Source: Diacronema lutheri
Lineage: Eukaryota > Haptophyta > Pavlovophyceae > Pavlovales > Pavlovaceae
Assembly (NCBI GenBank): GCA_019448385.1
Contig: JAGTXO010000001.1
Location: 434,001 to 498,000 of the forward strand
Direction: 5' to 3'
Length of the DNA: 64,000 nucleotides
Part shown: positions 39,733 to 48,592 of the stretch, one piece after another
How the letters are laid out: each line of letters opens with the position of its first letter
Position numbering within the stretch: the first letter of the stretch is position 1
Made by a program: the position numbers and the translations under genes
Notes under the pieces: generated by a model
The model's input: only the letters and a program-made list of their open reading frames with translations
Database searches by the model: none
Told to the model about the DNA's origin: nothing

Positions 39733-41361
39733 ATGACGGTGCACTTCGCACGAGCCGGCCGCCCCCTGCTCGTCCCGCTGGGGGGTCCGAGGGCGCGCCC
39801 TGCGGCACCGCGCGCTGCCGTCGCGCTCATCACGCCGCTCTTGCAGATCTCGCCCGCCGACCACTGGGCCGTGTGGGCGGTCATCGCGGCATGCGCCGCT
39901 GCCGGGCAGCAGCTGGAGGGCACGCGCGTCGGCCGCGCGCTCTCCGGGCCGGTGTGCGCGATGGCGCTCGCGGCGGCGCTGACGAACTTGCGCGTGCTGC
40001 CCGAGCCGACTGCCGAGTTCCGCTTGGGCCAGGCGGCGATCGTGCGGCTGTGCACGCCGCTGCTGCTCCTCTCCGCCGACCTGCGCGTCATCCTCGGCTC
40101 GACGGGCAGGCTGCTCCCGCCGTTCCTTGTCGGCACGGCCGGGACGGTGCTCGGCGCGCTCGTCGGCGTCGCGCTTCTCGCGCCGCAGCTCGGCGCGGTG
40201 CCCGGTGGCCTCACGTGCGCGGCCGCGCTCGCCGCGAAGAACATTGGCAGCGGCCTGAACTTTCTCGCGGTCGCGTCCGCGCTCGACGTGCCGCCGCCGA
40301 CGGTCGCGGCCGCGCTGACCATCGACAACGTTGGCGCGCTGTGCTACTTCCCGCTCGTCTCGCTCCTCGGCGCGCGCGTGCCCGCCCAACTCGCCCGTGC
40401 CGACGGGCCGCTCACACCGCCCGCGCCATCGGGTGGTGCGCCCTCGGTGGTACCGGGCGTGCAGCCCTCTGGCACGGCGGGGCCGCTCACACCGCCCGCG
40501 CCATCGGGTGGTGCGCCCTTGGTGGTACCGGGCGTGCGGCCCTCTGGCACGGCGGCGCCGCCCACACCGCCCGCGCCATCGGGTGGTGCGCCCTTGGTGG
40601 TACCGGGCGTGCAGCCCTCTGGCACGGCGGGGCCGCCCACACCGCCCGCGCCATCGGGTGGTGCGCCCTCGGTGGTACCGGGCGTGCAGCCCTCTGGCAC
40701 GGCGCCGCCCACACCGCCCGCGCCATCGGGTGGTGCGCCCTTGGTGGTACCGGGCGTGCAGCCCTCTGGCACGGCGGCGCCGCCCACACCGCCCGCGCCA
40801 TCGGGTGGTGCGCCCTTGGTGGTACCGGGCGTGCAGCCCTCTGGCACGGCGCTCGCGCTCGCGCTCGCGCTCGCGCTCTGCTCGGCCGCCGATCGGGCCG
40901 GGCCGCCCGCGGCCGTGCTGCCAACCGTCACCGCGCTCACCGTCGCGCTTGCGACGCTCTGCGCGCAGCCGCTCGCGCCGCTGCTGCCGTCCGCGCGCGC
41001 GTTTGGCGGACTTCTTCTTTACCTCTTCTTCGCGACGGCGGGCGCGTCCGGAGGCGTTGCGCCTGCCCTTTGCGCGCCGCTCGCGTGGTTCACGCTCATT
41101 ATTTACGTCGTGCACGTCGCCGTGGTGCTCGCGGTCGGACGCGTGGCCGGCTGGCCGCTGCAGGACTCGCTCGTCACGTCGAGCGCGAACATCGGCGGGC
41201 CCGCGACGGCATCGAGCCTCGCCGAGTCGCGCGGCTGGGCGTCGCTCGTCTCGCCAGCGATCTTGGTGGGCACGCTCGGCAACTGCATCGCCACATTCAT
41301 CGGCATTGGCCTCCACTCCGTCATGCTTTCGATCGCGCGCGCCGTGGGCGTCGCCCCATGA
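39733..41361 (+). CDS. DUF819 (YjcL-like) multi-pass membrane protein with repeat insertion
   Basis: A 542-residue ORF. The membrane body matches DUF819: LLQISPADHWAVWAVIAACA, AALAAKNIGSGLNFLAVASAL, TIDNVGALCYFPLVSLL, and near the end SSANIGGPATASSLAESRGW and PAILVGTLGNCIATFIGIGL. About ten hydrophobic helices are visible. Related bacterial and algal proteins are putative transporters without settled substrates. Between the two halves sits a 149-residue Pro/Gly/Val-rich array (six repeats) and an ALALALAL stretch, presumably a loop. The possible N-terminal plastid or signal peptide is unclear. It is head-to-head with the RING gene. Confidence 0.82.
   Translation: MTVHFARAGRPLLVPLGGPRARPAAPRAAVALITPLLQISPADHWAVWAVIAACAAAGQQLEGTRVGRALSGPVCAMALAAALTNLRVLPEPTAEFRLGQAAIVRLCTPLLLLSADLRVILGSTGRLLPPFLVGTAGTVLGALVGVALLAPQLGAVPGGLTCAAALAAKNIGSGLNFLAVASALDVPPPTVAAALTIDNVGALCYFPLVSLLGARVPAQLARADGPLTPPAPSGGAPSVVPGVQPSGTAGPLTPPAPSGGAPLVVPGVRPSGTAAPPTPPAPSGGAPLVVPGVQPSGTAGPPTPPAPSGGAPSVVPGVQPSGTAPPTPPAPSGGAPLVVPGVQPSGTAAPPTPPAPSGGAPLVVPGVQPSGTALALALALALCSAADRAGPPAAVLPTVTALTVALATLCAQPLAPLLPSARAFGGLLLYLFFATAGASGGVAPALCAPLAWFTLIIYVVHVAVVLAVGRVAGWPLQDSLVTSSANIGGPATASSLAESRGWASLVSPAILVGTLGNCIATFIGIGLHSVMLSIARAVGVAP
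40405..40851 (+). repeat. six-copy 75-bp coding minisatellite
   Basis: Five 75-bp units and one 72-bp unit encode PLTPPAPSGGAPSVVPGVQP-SGTA variants in the central loop of the DUF819 protein. Units are almost identical in DNA, indicating recent expansion or gene conversion. A hexamer repeat GCTCGC follows (40851-40878). Confidence 0.97.
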
Positions 41362-41415
41362 ACGCGCCGCGAGCCCGCGCGCGACCCATGACTGAGCAAG
41401 TGGGCGCCTGGAACG

Positions 41416-42390
41416 ATGGCGCCGGGGTCCGAGTCGCCGAAAGAGTCAACGGAGTCCGAGCTGGACGAGGTGGCCGAGGCGATGGGCGCCTTCAAGCTGT
41501 ACGACGCTGACGGCGATTCGCACCTGAGCTTCCGCGAGTTCGCCGCGTTTGTCAAGGCGGCCAACGAGGAGGTGGGCTACCTGGACGCCAACAGCATGCC
41601 CGTCTACATCAAGCAGGAGCACCGAAAGGCGGACAAGGACGGCGACGGACTGCTTTCGGCGCATGAGTTTAGCGAGTGGCACCGCGAGCGGCACACGCGG
41701 ACGGTCGCCGCGTTCATCGCCGCGCAGGCCGAGCGAGCGGCCGCGAAGCGAGCGGCCGAGGCGGCGCGCGCCGACGCGAGCGGCGCCGCGGGCGCGTCCG
41801 CGCCGACCTCCGCCTTCTCGGGCGACGGGCTGTGGGAGTGCAAGCTGAGCGCGTTGCAAACGGCCATCGACAGCGCGTACGCGCTACAGCGCACGCCGCT
41901 CGTGCTCGACGCGACCGGCAACGGCGCGGGCATCACGCCGCTCGAGACCTTTTACTCGTACTCAGGCCACCAGCTGCTCGAGCTCAAAAAGATGGTGGTC
42001 GAGGTGAACATGAAGAAGAGCGTGCGTCTCGACGATGCGCTCGAGGCCGCGCGCGCCAAGCTCGTCCTCGCGCTCCGGCGCGGCTACTCGCTCGTGATGC
42101 TCATGTCCAACTCGGCGCCGCCGCTCCGCTCGCAGTTCTGCACGCCCGGCAAGCTGCCTTTCGCGTTGCTCGACCAGCGCGCGGTGCAGGCGATGCGCGG
42201 GCTCGACGGTGATTTGCGCGGCTCGTTCGTCGCGCCGCTGCTGCGCACGGAGGAGAGCGACCTGCTTTTTGCGCACAAGGACTTCAACGTCGTCCTCGTC
42301 TCCGCGTTCGCGCGCGACGAGTACGAGGAGTTCTTGCGCGACGAGCTGCCGCTCGCGCAGATGCAGCCCATCCACGTAACTATCGACTAG
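41416..42390 (+). CDS. EF-hand protein with unassigned C-terminal domain
   Basis: A 324-residue intron-free ORF. Two canonical EF-hand loops are present: DADGDSHLSFREF (about residues 31-43) and DKDGDGLLSAHEF (about 74-86), so Ca2+ binding is expected. A charged helix follows (AAFIAAQAERAAAKRAAEAA). The C-terminal 190 residues (LVLDATGNGAGITPLETFYS, KLVLALRRGYSLVMLMSNSAPP, FNVVLVSAFAR) resemble a degenerate P-loop or Rossmann fold, such as occurs in dynein-related and other protist proteins, but no Walker GK[ST] is present. Function is unassigned. Confidence 0.7.
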   Translation: MAPGSESPKESTESELDEVAEAMGAFKLYDADGDSHLSFREFAAFVKAANEEVGYLDANSMPVYIKQEHRKADKDGDGLLSAHEFSEWHRERHTRTVAAFIAAQAERAAAKRAAEAARADASGAAGASAPTSAFSGDGLWECKLSALQTAIDSAYALQRTPLVLDATGNGAGITPLETFYSYSGHQLLELKKMVVEVNMKKSVRLDDALEAARAKLVLALRRGYSLVMLMSNSAPPLRSQFCTPGKLPFALLDQRAVQAMRGLDGDLRGSFVAPLLRTEESDLLFAHKDFNVVLVSAFARDEYEEFLRDELPLAQMQPIHVTID

Positions 42391-42517
42391 GGAGGGGCGG
42401 GATGCGGGGACGCGCGAGCCGCGAGTGGCCCGCGGGCCGCGGTCGACAACGCCGGCGGAAAAAAGAAGAAAGAGGGCTCATAGAGGACGGAAAATTCCGC
42501 AAACTTTCAGTACTCAT

Positions 42518-43921
42518 ATGGGGGTAGTTGGCATGCAGGAGACCGCGTCCGACGCGGCGGACGCGCGCTTCGACGGTGCGGGTGCAGTGCCGACCGAGCA
42601 TCGCGAGGACAGCTCGAGCGCGCGCCATGACGATGCCGCCGCGCGGCGGTCGCACGCGCTCAAGGCGGTGCGCTGGTGGTGCGTGCATGGCGACGGGTCG
42701 CGCGAGACGATCACCGACAGGGAGTCGATGCGGAGCCTGACCGGCGTGCCATTGCGTGACCTGCGCGGCCTCGAGCCTGCCTTCCACTTCCCCGCATCCA
42801 TTATGGTCCGCGAGCACGCGCTCGTGCTCAACCTCGAGCACGTCAAGGCGATCGTGACCGCTGACGTGGTCCTTGTGCAGCAGGTCGACGACCCGGCGGT
42901 GCTCCCCTTCGTCGCGCACCTCTCCGCGCAGCTCTTCGCAATGACGCGCGTCGACCCCGCGGCCGCGGCCGACGACGGCGCGCTCGTCGTGGCGTCGCTC
43001 GCGGCAGGCGAGAAGCGCCCGGCCGCGGCGGCTGACGGCCGAGGGCAGAATGCGTGCGCCAAGCGCACCGTCGCGGCGGGCGGGATGAAGCTCCGCTCCG
43101 CCTACCGCCACGCCCCGTTGGCCCGACCGGTCGCGCCCGCGGGCCTCGGCGCGCTGCGCGCGCCGCTGCCGCATTTCAAGAGCGACACGCTGCCGTTCGA
43201 GCTGCGCGCGCTCGAGCTCTGCCTCGCGGAGGTGGTGGACATGCTATGCGGCAGGGTGGACCTGCTGGTCGATGCGGTCGTGCCCGTCTTCGACCAACTC
43301 GCCTCGGGCGTGACCAAGGCATTGCTCGAGGCCGCGCGGCAGCAGAAGACGGCGGTCGTGCGGTTGTTAGCGACCGTCTCGGCTGTGCGGGGCGCAATCG
43401 AGGCTCTCTTCAACGGCGCGGAGCTCCTCAGCCTCTGCCTCACGCTCAAGCGCTCGGCCAACACGACCGGCCGGCACGTGTCCGCTGCTGGGCTGAAGTT
43501 GTCGCTGGACGCTTTGGACGAGCGCGAGGCGGTCGCGCACGCCGAGAACCTTCTCGAGGCTTACTTTGAGCGGATGGACGGCGCAAAGCTCAAGCTCGAC
43601 GAGCTGCGCGAGTACGTGGAGAACACCGAGTCGTACGTCACCATCGACCTCGACTCGCATCGCAACCAGCTCATGCAGCTCGAGCTGCTGCTGAGCATCG
43701 GCACGCTCTGCCTGACCGCGTACGGCGTGATCGGCTCCATCTTCGGGATGAACATTCAGTTTTGGCGCGACGACTACGCCGACTTGAGCGAGTCTGGCTT
43801 GCCAGGGCCGGAGACGTTCCGGCGCATTGTCGCCTGGGCGAGCGCAGGCTGCTCGGCCGCCTTCCTGCTGATGATTGCCTACTGCCGCTGGCACCGCTTG
43901 CTGGGCGCGAGCATGGTCTGA
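42518..43921 (+). CDS. CorA/MRS2-type magnesium transporter
   Basis: A 467-residue ORF with ATG at 42518. The Mg2+-selectivity motif GMN occurs in TAYGVIGSIFGMNIQFW (residues 410-412), flanked by two C-terminal helices, with a long helical cytoplasmic or matrix domain before it (LKLDELREYVENTESYVTID; SHRNQLMQLELLLSIGTL). The N-terminal motif ILVREHALVLNLEHVKAIVT-like (here SIMVREHALVLNLEHVKAIV) is typical of the eukaryotic MRS2/MGT clade. It forms a pentameric Mg2+ channel in mitochondria, plastid or plasma membrane; no clear transit peptide is visible, so location is open. A 100-residue disordered insertion separates the domains. Confidence 0.92.
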   Translation: MGVVGMQETASDAADARFDGAGAVPTEHREDSSSARHDDAAARRSHALKAVRWWCVHGDGSRETITDRESMRSLTGVPLRDLRGLEPAFHFPASIMVREHALVLNLEHVKAIVTADVVLVQQVDDPAVLPFVAHLSAQLFAMTRVDPAAAADDGALVVASLAAGEKRPAAAADGRGQNACAKRTVAAGGMKLRSAYRHAPLARPVAPAGLGALRAPLPHFKSDTLPFELRALELCLAEVVDMLCGRVDLLVDAVVPVFDQLASGVTKALLEAARQQKTAVVRLLATVSAVRGAIEALFNGAELLSLCLTLKRSANTTGRHVSAAGLKLSLDALDEREAVAHAENLLEAYFERMDGAKLKLDELREYVENTESYVTIDLDSHRNQLMQLELLLSIGTLCLTAYGVIGSIFGMNIQFWRDDYADLSESGLPGPETFRRIVAWASAGCSAAFLLMIAYCRWHRLLGASMV

Positions 43922-43984
43922 GTGAACCCGCCACACGCGGCTGGACGTGAACGCGACTGGTGCGTGTCAGACAGTCAGTTGACA

Positions 43985-45601
43985 TCACAACTCGCCAGCG
44001 CCCTCGTTCGGCGGCGGCGGGGCACGCGGCTGGGCGTGCGCGCGCCACGCGACGCGCTCCGCCCACGCGTGATTGAGGCGCTGCGCCGGCGCGCGCGCTC
44101 CGGCTGCGGTCGCACCGCGCGCGCCCGAGCCACGCGCGCCACCGCCGAGCAGTGCGCGCGCGGTCGCGCTGCCACGCGCGCCGACCGCTGCCTCGGCGCG
44201 CAGCTCGCGCGCGGGCAGGCGGGCGGTCGCGCTGCCATTCCGCACCGGCAGCCCGCCGGGCGCGCGCGCCGCGCCACGCGCCGCGACGGCGGCGGCGGCG
44301 ACGTGGAGCGGGACGGGCGGCCGCTCGTTCTGCTCGGCGAGCGTCGGTGGCGCGCGACGCGCGGGCGGCGGCGGCGGCAGCTCCTCGGTGGCCATCCAGC
44401 CCGCGCCGCGCGCCTCGCCGCTCGCCGCGCCCGCGCCGCCGCGTGCTCGCGCCGCGCGCGTCTGCGAGAGGAGCGCATGCACGGCCTGGTGCTCGAGCAG
44501 AGCATCAACGAGCTCCTTGCGCCGTGCACGTGCCGACGGACGTGGCTGAGGCGCGGCGTCGGCGGGCGGTGGCGGCGGCGGCGAGGCGTGCGCGTCCCGC
44601 GGACTGCGCAGCGTGCGCGCGGGCCCTGCCGACGAGAACGGCTGGGCGCGCGGCGACGCGCTCGCGGCCGCGGCCGCGCGGAGGCCAAGATCTATACGCA
44701 CGTCCAGCTCATCGAGCGCCTCGAGGAGGAGCTGGTCGAGGCGCGGGCGGGCGGCGCAGAGCGGGCACCCGCCAGCCGCCTCGTTGAGCATCCGGTGCAG
44801 CGCGCCCACCTGCGACTCGAGGTCGCGCGCGCGCGCGAGCAGCGCCAGCTCGCGCCGGTGTGCGGCGACGAGCGCGCCGTCCGCGTCCGAGGCCGCCGCG
44901 GCCGCGACGGGCTCGTGCAGGAGCGTGGTGAAGCCGGCGGCGGCGTGCGTGAGCTCGCTCATCGCCGTGACAAAGCACGAATTGGGGTCGCCCGTGCCGA
45001 GCGCGCCGCGCGTCAGCGGCTGCCCGGGCGCGTCCGCCGGCTCGGCCGCCTGCGGGACGGCGGTGCCGCCGTCGACGAGCGCCTGCAGCTGCGCGCGCTT
45101 GCGCTGCACCTCGAGCGCGACGAGGCGTGAGCGCATCGCGTCCAGCTCGAGCTCAAGCTCCGCCTTGTCGCGCATCGCGACGCGCAGCTCGCGCGCGAGC
45201 TCGGCGTTCGCCGACCTGCGCTCCGCAATCTCGCCCTCCGCGCCCGCGAGCGCGAGCTGCTCACGCTCGAGCTCGACGGCCGTGCGCCTGCCAACCTCGA
45301 CCTCGCGCCGAAGCTGCGCTTGAACTGCCGCCCCTTCCTCCAGGCTGCGCGTCAGCTCCGCCACCCGTTCCTCCGCCGCCTGCCGGCGCGCCGTCTCGTG
45401 CCCCAATCGGCCGAGCTGCGCTGCCTGCGCCGCGAGCGTCGTCGCGCTCTCGTTGACGGCACGGTGGAGCTCGGTCACGCGCGTGTGCGTGCTCATCCCG
45501 CCCTCCGATCGCTCGCCGTCCGCGCGCGACTCGGCGCGCCGCGAGTGCAAGCGCGGCGGCATCGGCGAGAGGCCCTGCGCCAGTCTCGCGCCGCTGGCCA
45601 T
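43985..45601 (-). CDS. coiled-coil protein with basic/Pro-rich tail
   Basis: A 538-residue ORF. Residues about 30-190 are continuous coiled coil (for example ELHRAVNESATTLAAQAAQL and KAELELELDAMRSRLVALEV). A shorter coil follows (ALVAAHRRELALLARARDLE), ending in CPLCAARPRLDQLLLEAL, which has a CxxC pair. The C-terminal 200 residues are Ala, Arg and Pro-rich and disordered. No enzyme domain is recognised. A cytoskeletal or basal-body scaffold is a guess from architecture. The ATG at 45601 is used; the frame remains open to 45631. Confidence 0.6.
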   Translation of the reverse strand: MASGARLAQGLSPMPPRLHSRRAESRADGERSEGGMSTHTRVTELHRAVNESATTLAAQAAQLGRLGHETARRQAAEERVAELTRSLEEGAAVQAQLRREVEVGRRTAVELEREQLALAGAEGEIAERRSANAELARELRVAMRDKAELELELDAMRSRLVALEVQRKRAQLQALVDGGTAVPQAAEPADAPGQPLTRGALGTGDPNSCFVTAMSELTHAAAGFTTLLHEPVAAAAASDADGALVAAHRRELALLARARDLESQVGALHRMLNEAAGGCPLCAARPRLDQLLLEALDELDVRIDLGLRAAAAASASPRAQPFSSAGPARTLRSPRDAHASPPPPPPADAAPQPRPSARARRKELVDALLEHQAVHALLSQTRAARARGGAGAASGEARGAGWMATEELPPPPPARRAPPTLAEQNERPPVPLHVAAAAVAARGAARAPGGLPVRNGSATARLPARELRAEAAVGARGSATARALLGGGARGSGARGATAAGARAPAQRLNHAWAERVAWRAHAQPRAPPPPNEGAGEL

Positions 45602-45712
45602 CTTCAAGCGTGTCGCAACGGCATCGTTCACGGCGGTTCAGCGATCAAGACGTGAGTGGCTTGGTGCGCGGTGCGCCTGCTGACGCCGACCTTCAATGAC
45701 ACTTCTTCACAA

Positions 45713-46660
45713 TCAGCACACCTCCAGCTCGCGGTCGGCATAGCCAAAGCGCGCCTTGTTCTCGTCAAAGAGCGCGCGCAGCGCGGCGATGTACTGGTCG
45801 AGCGCGCGCGCGACGTCCTCATCGGTCGGCTCAGGGTTGCGCGGCAGCTTGATCGGCCGGCCGATCACGACGTTGAGCGGCACAGCAAGCGGCGCCATGG
45901 GCACGCCCCACGCTCCGAAGCACACGGGCACGCACACGCCGAGAGAGCGCACGAGCCACTCGCGCGCCGAGAAGAGCAGGGATGAAGTGTGGTACAGGTC
46001 GACGCACCCGAACACGTACCCAGGCACGAGCGGCACGCCGAAGCGGAGCGCAAGCTTGACGAAGCCAAAGCGCTTGCGCAAATATACCGACTCGCGCCCG
46101 TAGCGCGTGCGCAGCTGCTCCTGCTCGCCGCCGGGCAGTACGCCGACTGAGTAGCCGCCACGCAGCGCACTCTCGGCAACCGAGCGGCGCGCGTCGATGC
46201 AGCCGGTCCAAAGGGTGAGCTCGCGCACGATGGGAAGCCGAAAGAGCACGCTCGCCGCGAGCCAGCGCATCTTGCCGCGCAGCGCGGGCAGTAGGTCGAG
46301 CAGCTGGCCGTCGAGGATCGCGCGGTAGTCCGCCATCGAGCCGTGCGGATGCAGCGCTAGGATGATCTGCTCCTCGGCCTCGAGGCCAGCTGGCACGTGA
46401 ACGCGCTGCCGGTAGACCCTGCGCATGAACGTGAACAGCCAAAAATGCCGGGAGAACGCCGGCCACGCGCGCACGCGCTTGACGCGCACCTCGGCGCCGT
46501 CGAGGTACGACGCGAGATAAAGGGCGAGCAGCGGCAGCGTCACCTTCCAGTGGAACGCGAGGGCCCACGCAATGCCCACGGGCGTGAGCGCCCACACGCC
46601 GATCTGCACGAACGCCGTGAACGCGCTCACGACGAGCGCGTCAACCGCGCGAGCCGCCAT
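45713..46660 (-). CDS. diacylglycerol O-acyltransferase type 2 (DGAT2 family)
   Basis: A 315-residue ORF, usual size for the family. An N-terminal hydrophobic hairpin (residues about 10-52) inserts in the ER membrane. The catalytic motif HPHG is at 104-107 in ILALHPHGSMADYRAI. Other family blocks are VLPGGEQEQL, YLRKRFGFVKLALRFGVPLVPGYVFG and VVIGRPIKLP. The enzyme transfers acyl-CoA to diacylglycerol (or to related acceptors such as monoacylglycerol or wax alcohols) to form storage lipid. The PGG-E-E block carries Gln (GGEQEQ) as in several algal members. Divergent from the KEN-box gene, 93 bp between starts. Confidence 0.92.
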   Translation of the reverse strand: MAARAVDALVVSAFTAFVQIGVWALTPVGIAWALAFHWKVTLPLLALYLASYLDGAEVRVKRVRAWPAFSRHFWLFTFMRRVYRQRVHVPAGLEAEEQIILALHPHGSMADYRAILDGQLLDLLPALRGKMRWLAASVLFRLPIVRELTLWTGCIDARRSVAESALRGGYSVGVLPGGEQEQLRTRYGRESVYLRKRFGFVKLALRFGVPLVPGYVFGCVDLYHTSSLLFSAREWLVRSLGVCVPVCFGAWGVPMAPLAVPLNVVIGRPIKLPRNPEPTDEDVARALDQYIAALRALFDENKARFGYADRELEVC

Positions 46661-46753
46661 GCTGTGTACACGCAGTCACAACTCGAACCGCGAGTCCTCC
46701 CCTCTCCGTCCACAAAGGCGGCGCCGCCGACGTGGATACCTTCGCGCTCGCAC

Positions 46754-47434
46754 ATGCCGCGCGCAGAAGAGCAGCCGCTGCCGCGTATGGGCGGGGGCGT
46801 CGTCGTCGTGCCCCCGGGCGAGGTGCAGCGCGTGGCGTCGCGCGTGCCGACGGGCGGCGCGCAATTTTGGAGCGTGCTCACGGGCGCGCCGGCGAGCGGC
46901 GCCGGCGCGCCCGCAGCCGGCAGCGGCGCCGGCGCGCCCGCCGCCGGCGCGCCGGCGGAGCTGGACGCCGGCGCCGAGCCGGTCGCCTCACCGGCGCTGG
47001 AGCCAACACCAGCATTCGTGCGCTCGCAGACGCTCAACATCATTTTGCCCCGCGCCGATTCTGCCATCGCCATGGAGCCGCTCCCGATGATGCGCGCTCG
47101 CCCGCTCTCCGAGGGCGACGGGCCGTACGTCGAGACGCCTCACGAGGTGCGGCTCACATTCGAACGGATGGCACTTGAGCTGCCGGCTCTGCGCGTGCCG
47201 CAGCAGCCCTCGCGCATGCTGACGCTCGACGAGTCCGAAAAAGAGAATCACGAGAAGGAGAATCACGACGCGCGCAGGCAGCGGCGCACCGCGCTCGCGA
47301 ACCGGATCGGGAAGCTCTTTGCAATCGTGTGCGCGCTCGCGGCCCTCATCGGCGGTATCGCGTACTTCGTGCGCGACTCTGACCGCTCGCGCGAAGGCTC
47401 GCGACTCAACTTTGCCTACGCGCCGGACCGGTGA
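46754..47434 (+). CDS. single-pass membrane protein with duplicated KEN box
   Basis: A 226-residue intron-free ORF, not matched to a known family. The N-terminal half is low complexity, with GAPAAGSGAGAPAAGAP-type repeats. The middle (LNIILPRADSAIAMEPLPMM; VRLTFERMALELPALRVP) may be folded or a short linear-motif region. SEKENHEKENHDARRQRR follows and contains two KEN sequences five residues apart, the degron recognised by the anaphase-promoting complex co-activator CDH1. A transmembrane helix (LFAIVCALAALIGGIAYFV) lies close to the C-terminus, giving a likely tail-anchored topology with the KEN boxes cytosolic. Cell-cycle control is inferred from the motif alone. Confidence 0.55.
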   Translation: MPRAEEQPLPRMGGGVVVVPPGEVQRVASRVPTGGAQFWSVLTGAPASGAGAPAAGSGAGAPAAGAPAELDAGAEPVASPALEPTPAFVRSQTLNIILPRADSAIAMEPLPMMRARPLSEGDGPYVETPHEVRLTFERMALELPALRVPQQPSRMLTLDESEKENHEKENHDARRQRRTALANRIGKLFAIVCALAALIGGIAYFVRDSDRSREGSRLNFAYAPDR

Positions 47435-47486
47435 AACCCCTGGCGATCCATTGCCATTGAGCTGATCAGCGTCTGACAGTCCCGTG

Positions 47487-48510
47487 TCAGCCGCGCTCCC
47501 ACACGGCTTGCGCCGCGCGGAACACGATCGCATGCCTGCTCGCGAGCTCGTCGAGATCCGTGCAGTACCCGCCGCCGATGACGGTGGCGACAGGCAGGCC
47601 CGCTGCCCTGCACGTCCGCAGAACGTACTCGTCGCGCTGGTAGATGCCGTCGTCGCTCAGGTCGAGATAGCCGAGCGTGTCGACCGCGGCCACGTCCACG
47701 CCCGCGTCATAGAGCACCAAGTCTGGCTCCGCCACCTGCAGCACGCGCGGGAGCACGTCCGCGAGCCGCGCGAGGTACGCGTCGTCCGATGTGCCCGGTG
47801 GCAAGTCGATGTCGAGATCCGAGCGGCTCTTGCGGAAGGGGAAGTTTTTGCCGCAGTGGAAGGACAGCGTATACACGGTCGGGTCGGACGCGAAGATGGA
47901 GGCGGTGCCGTCGCCCTGGTGCTGCAAGCGGCGAGCCCAAGGCGCGCAGCCGCCGAGTTGGGTGGGTGAGAGCGGTGGCACGTGCGCACACCAAGCGGCG
48001 CGCTGCGCGCACCACGTCTAAATCGACGATCAGCACACGCGCGGCGAGGCCGGTGTTCTGCACGTAACGCGCGCTGACGGCCAAGTCGTTGAGGATCGTG
48101 AAACCCGAGCCAAAATCGCGGTGCGCGTGGTGCGTGCCGCCGCCCAGATTGCACGCAAGCCCGTGCTCAAGCGCAAGCCGCGCGGCCAGCACCGTGCCCG
48201 CGCACTCGAGCCTGGTTCGCTCGACGAGCTGCGCACTCCACTCGAAACCGATCCGACGCATGGCGGGCGCGGGCAGCGTCCCGTCCGTGAAGCCAAAGTA
48301 GTAGTCCGCGTCATGAACCGCCGTGAACCACTCGTCTGGTGGGTCGTCGATCGGCGCGTGCAGCTGCTCCTTGGTCGCGATGCCACGCCCGAGCAGGTGA
48401 TCGTGCAGGTCGACAAACTTGCTCATGCGAAAACGGTGCGCCGCTGGCCACGGTTCGAACGAGTACTTTGCGTGGTAGACGAGCGGCAGCCTGCTGCAGA
48501 GCGCCCTCAT
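47487..48510 (-). CDS. class IV-like histone deacetylase (HDAC11/AcuC type)
   Basis: Two exons: 48510-48013 and 47921-47487, intron 48012-47922 (GTGCGC...TTGCAG, 91 bp); 310 residues. The junction rebuilds LIVDLDVHQGDGTASIF, the zinc-binding loop of the arginase/deacetylase fold. Other landmarks: LVYHAKYSFEPWPAAHRF at the start, the His pair in GGGTHHAHRDFGSGF, VLYDAGVDVAAVDTLG with the second zinc Asp, and VIGGGYCTD. Length and sequence fit the small HDAC11/bacterial deacetylase branch, some of which remove long fatty acyl groups rather than acetyl. Zinc ligands are intact, so it is probably active. Starts with nephrocystin-4 are 82 bp apart. Confidence 0.9.
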
Positions 48511-48592
48511 GATGAATCCTTTTGCGGGTTCTTGACCGCCATCGTTTTCGCGCCGCTGCCGTTTGTACGCGAGTTCAAATGGCAGCCTGAAG

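Noticed and set aside
42380-43174. Minus-strand frame antisense to the CorA/MRS2 gene
   Set aside because: No domain, and the plus strand has an intact GMN transporter.
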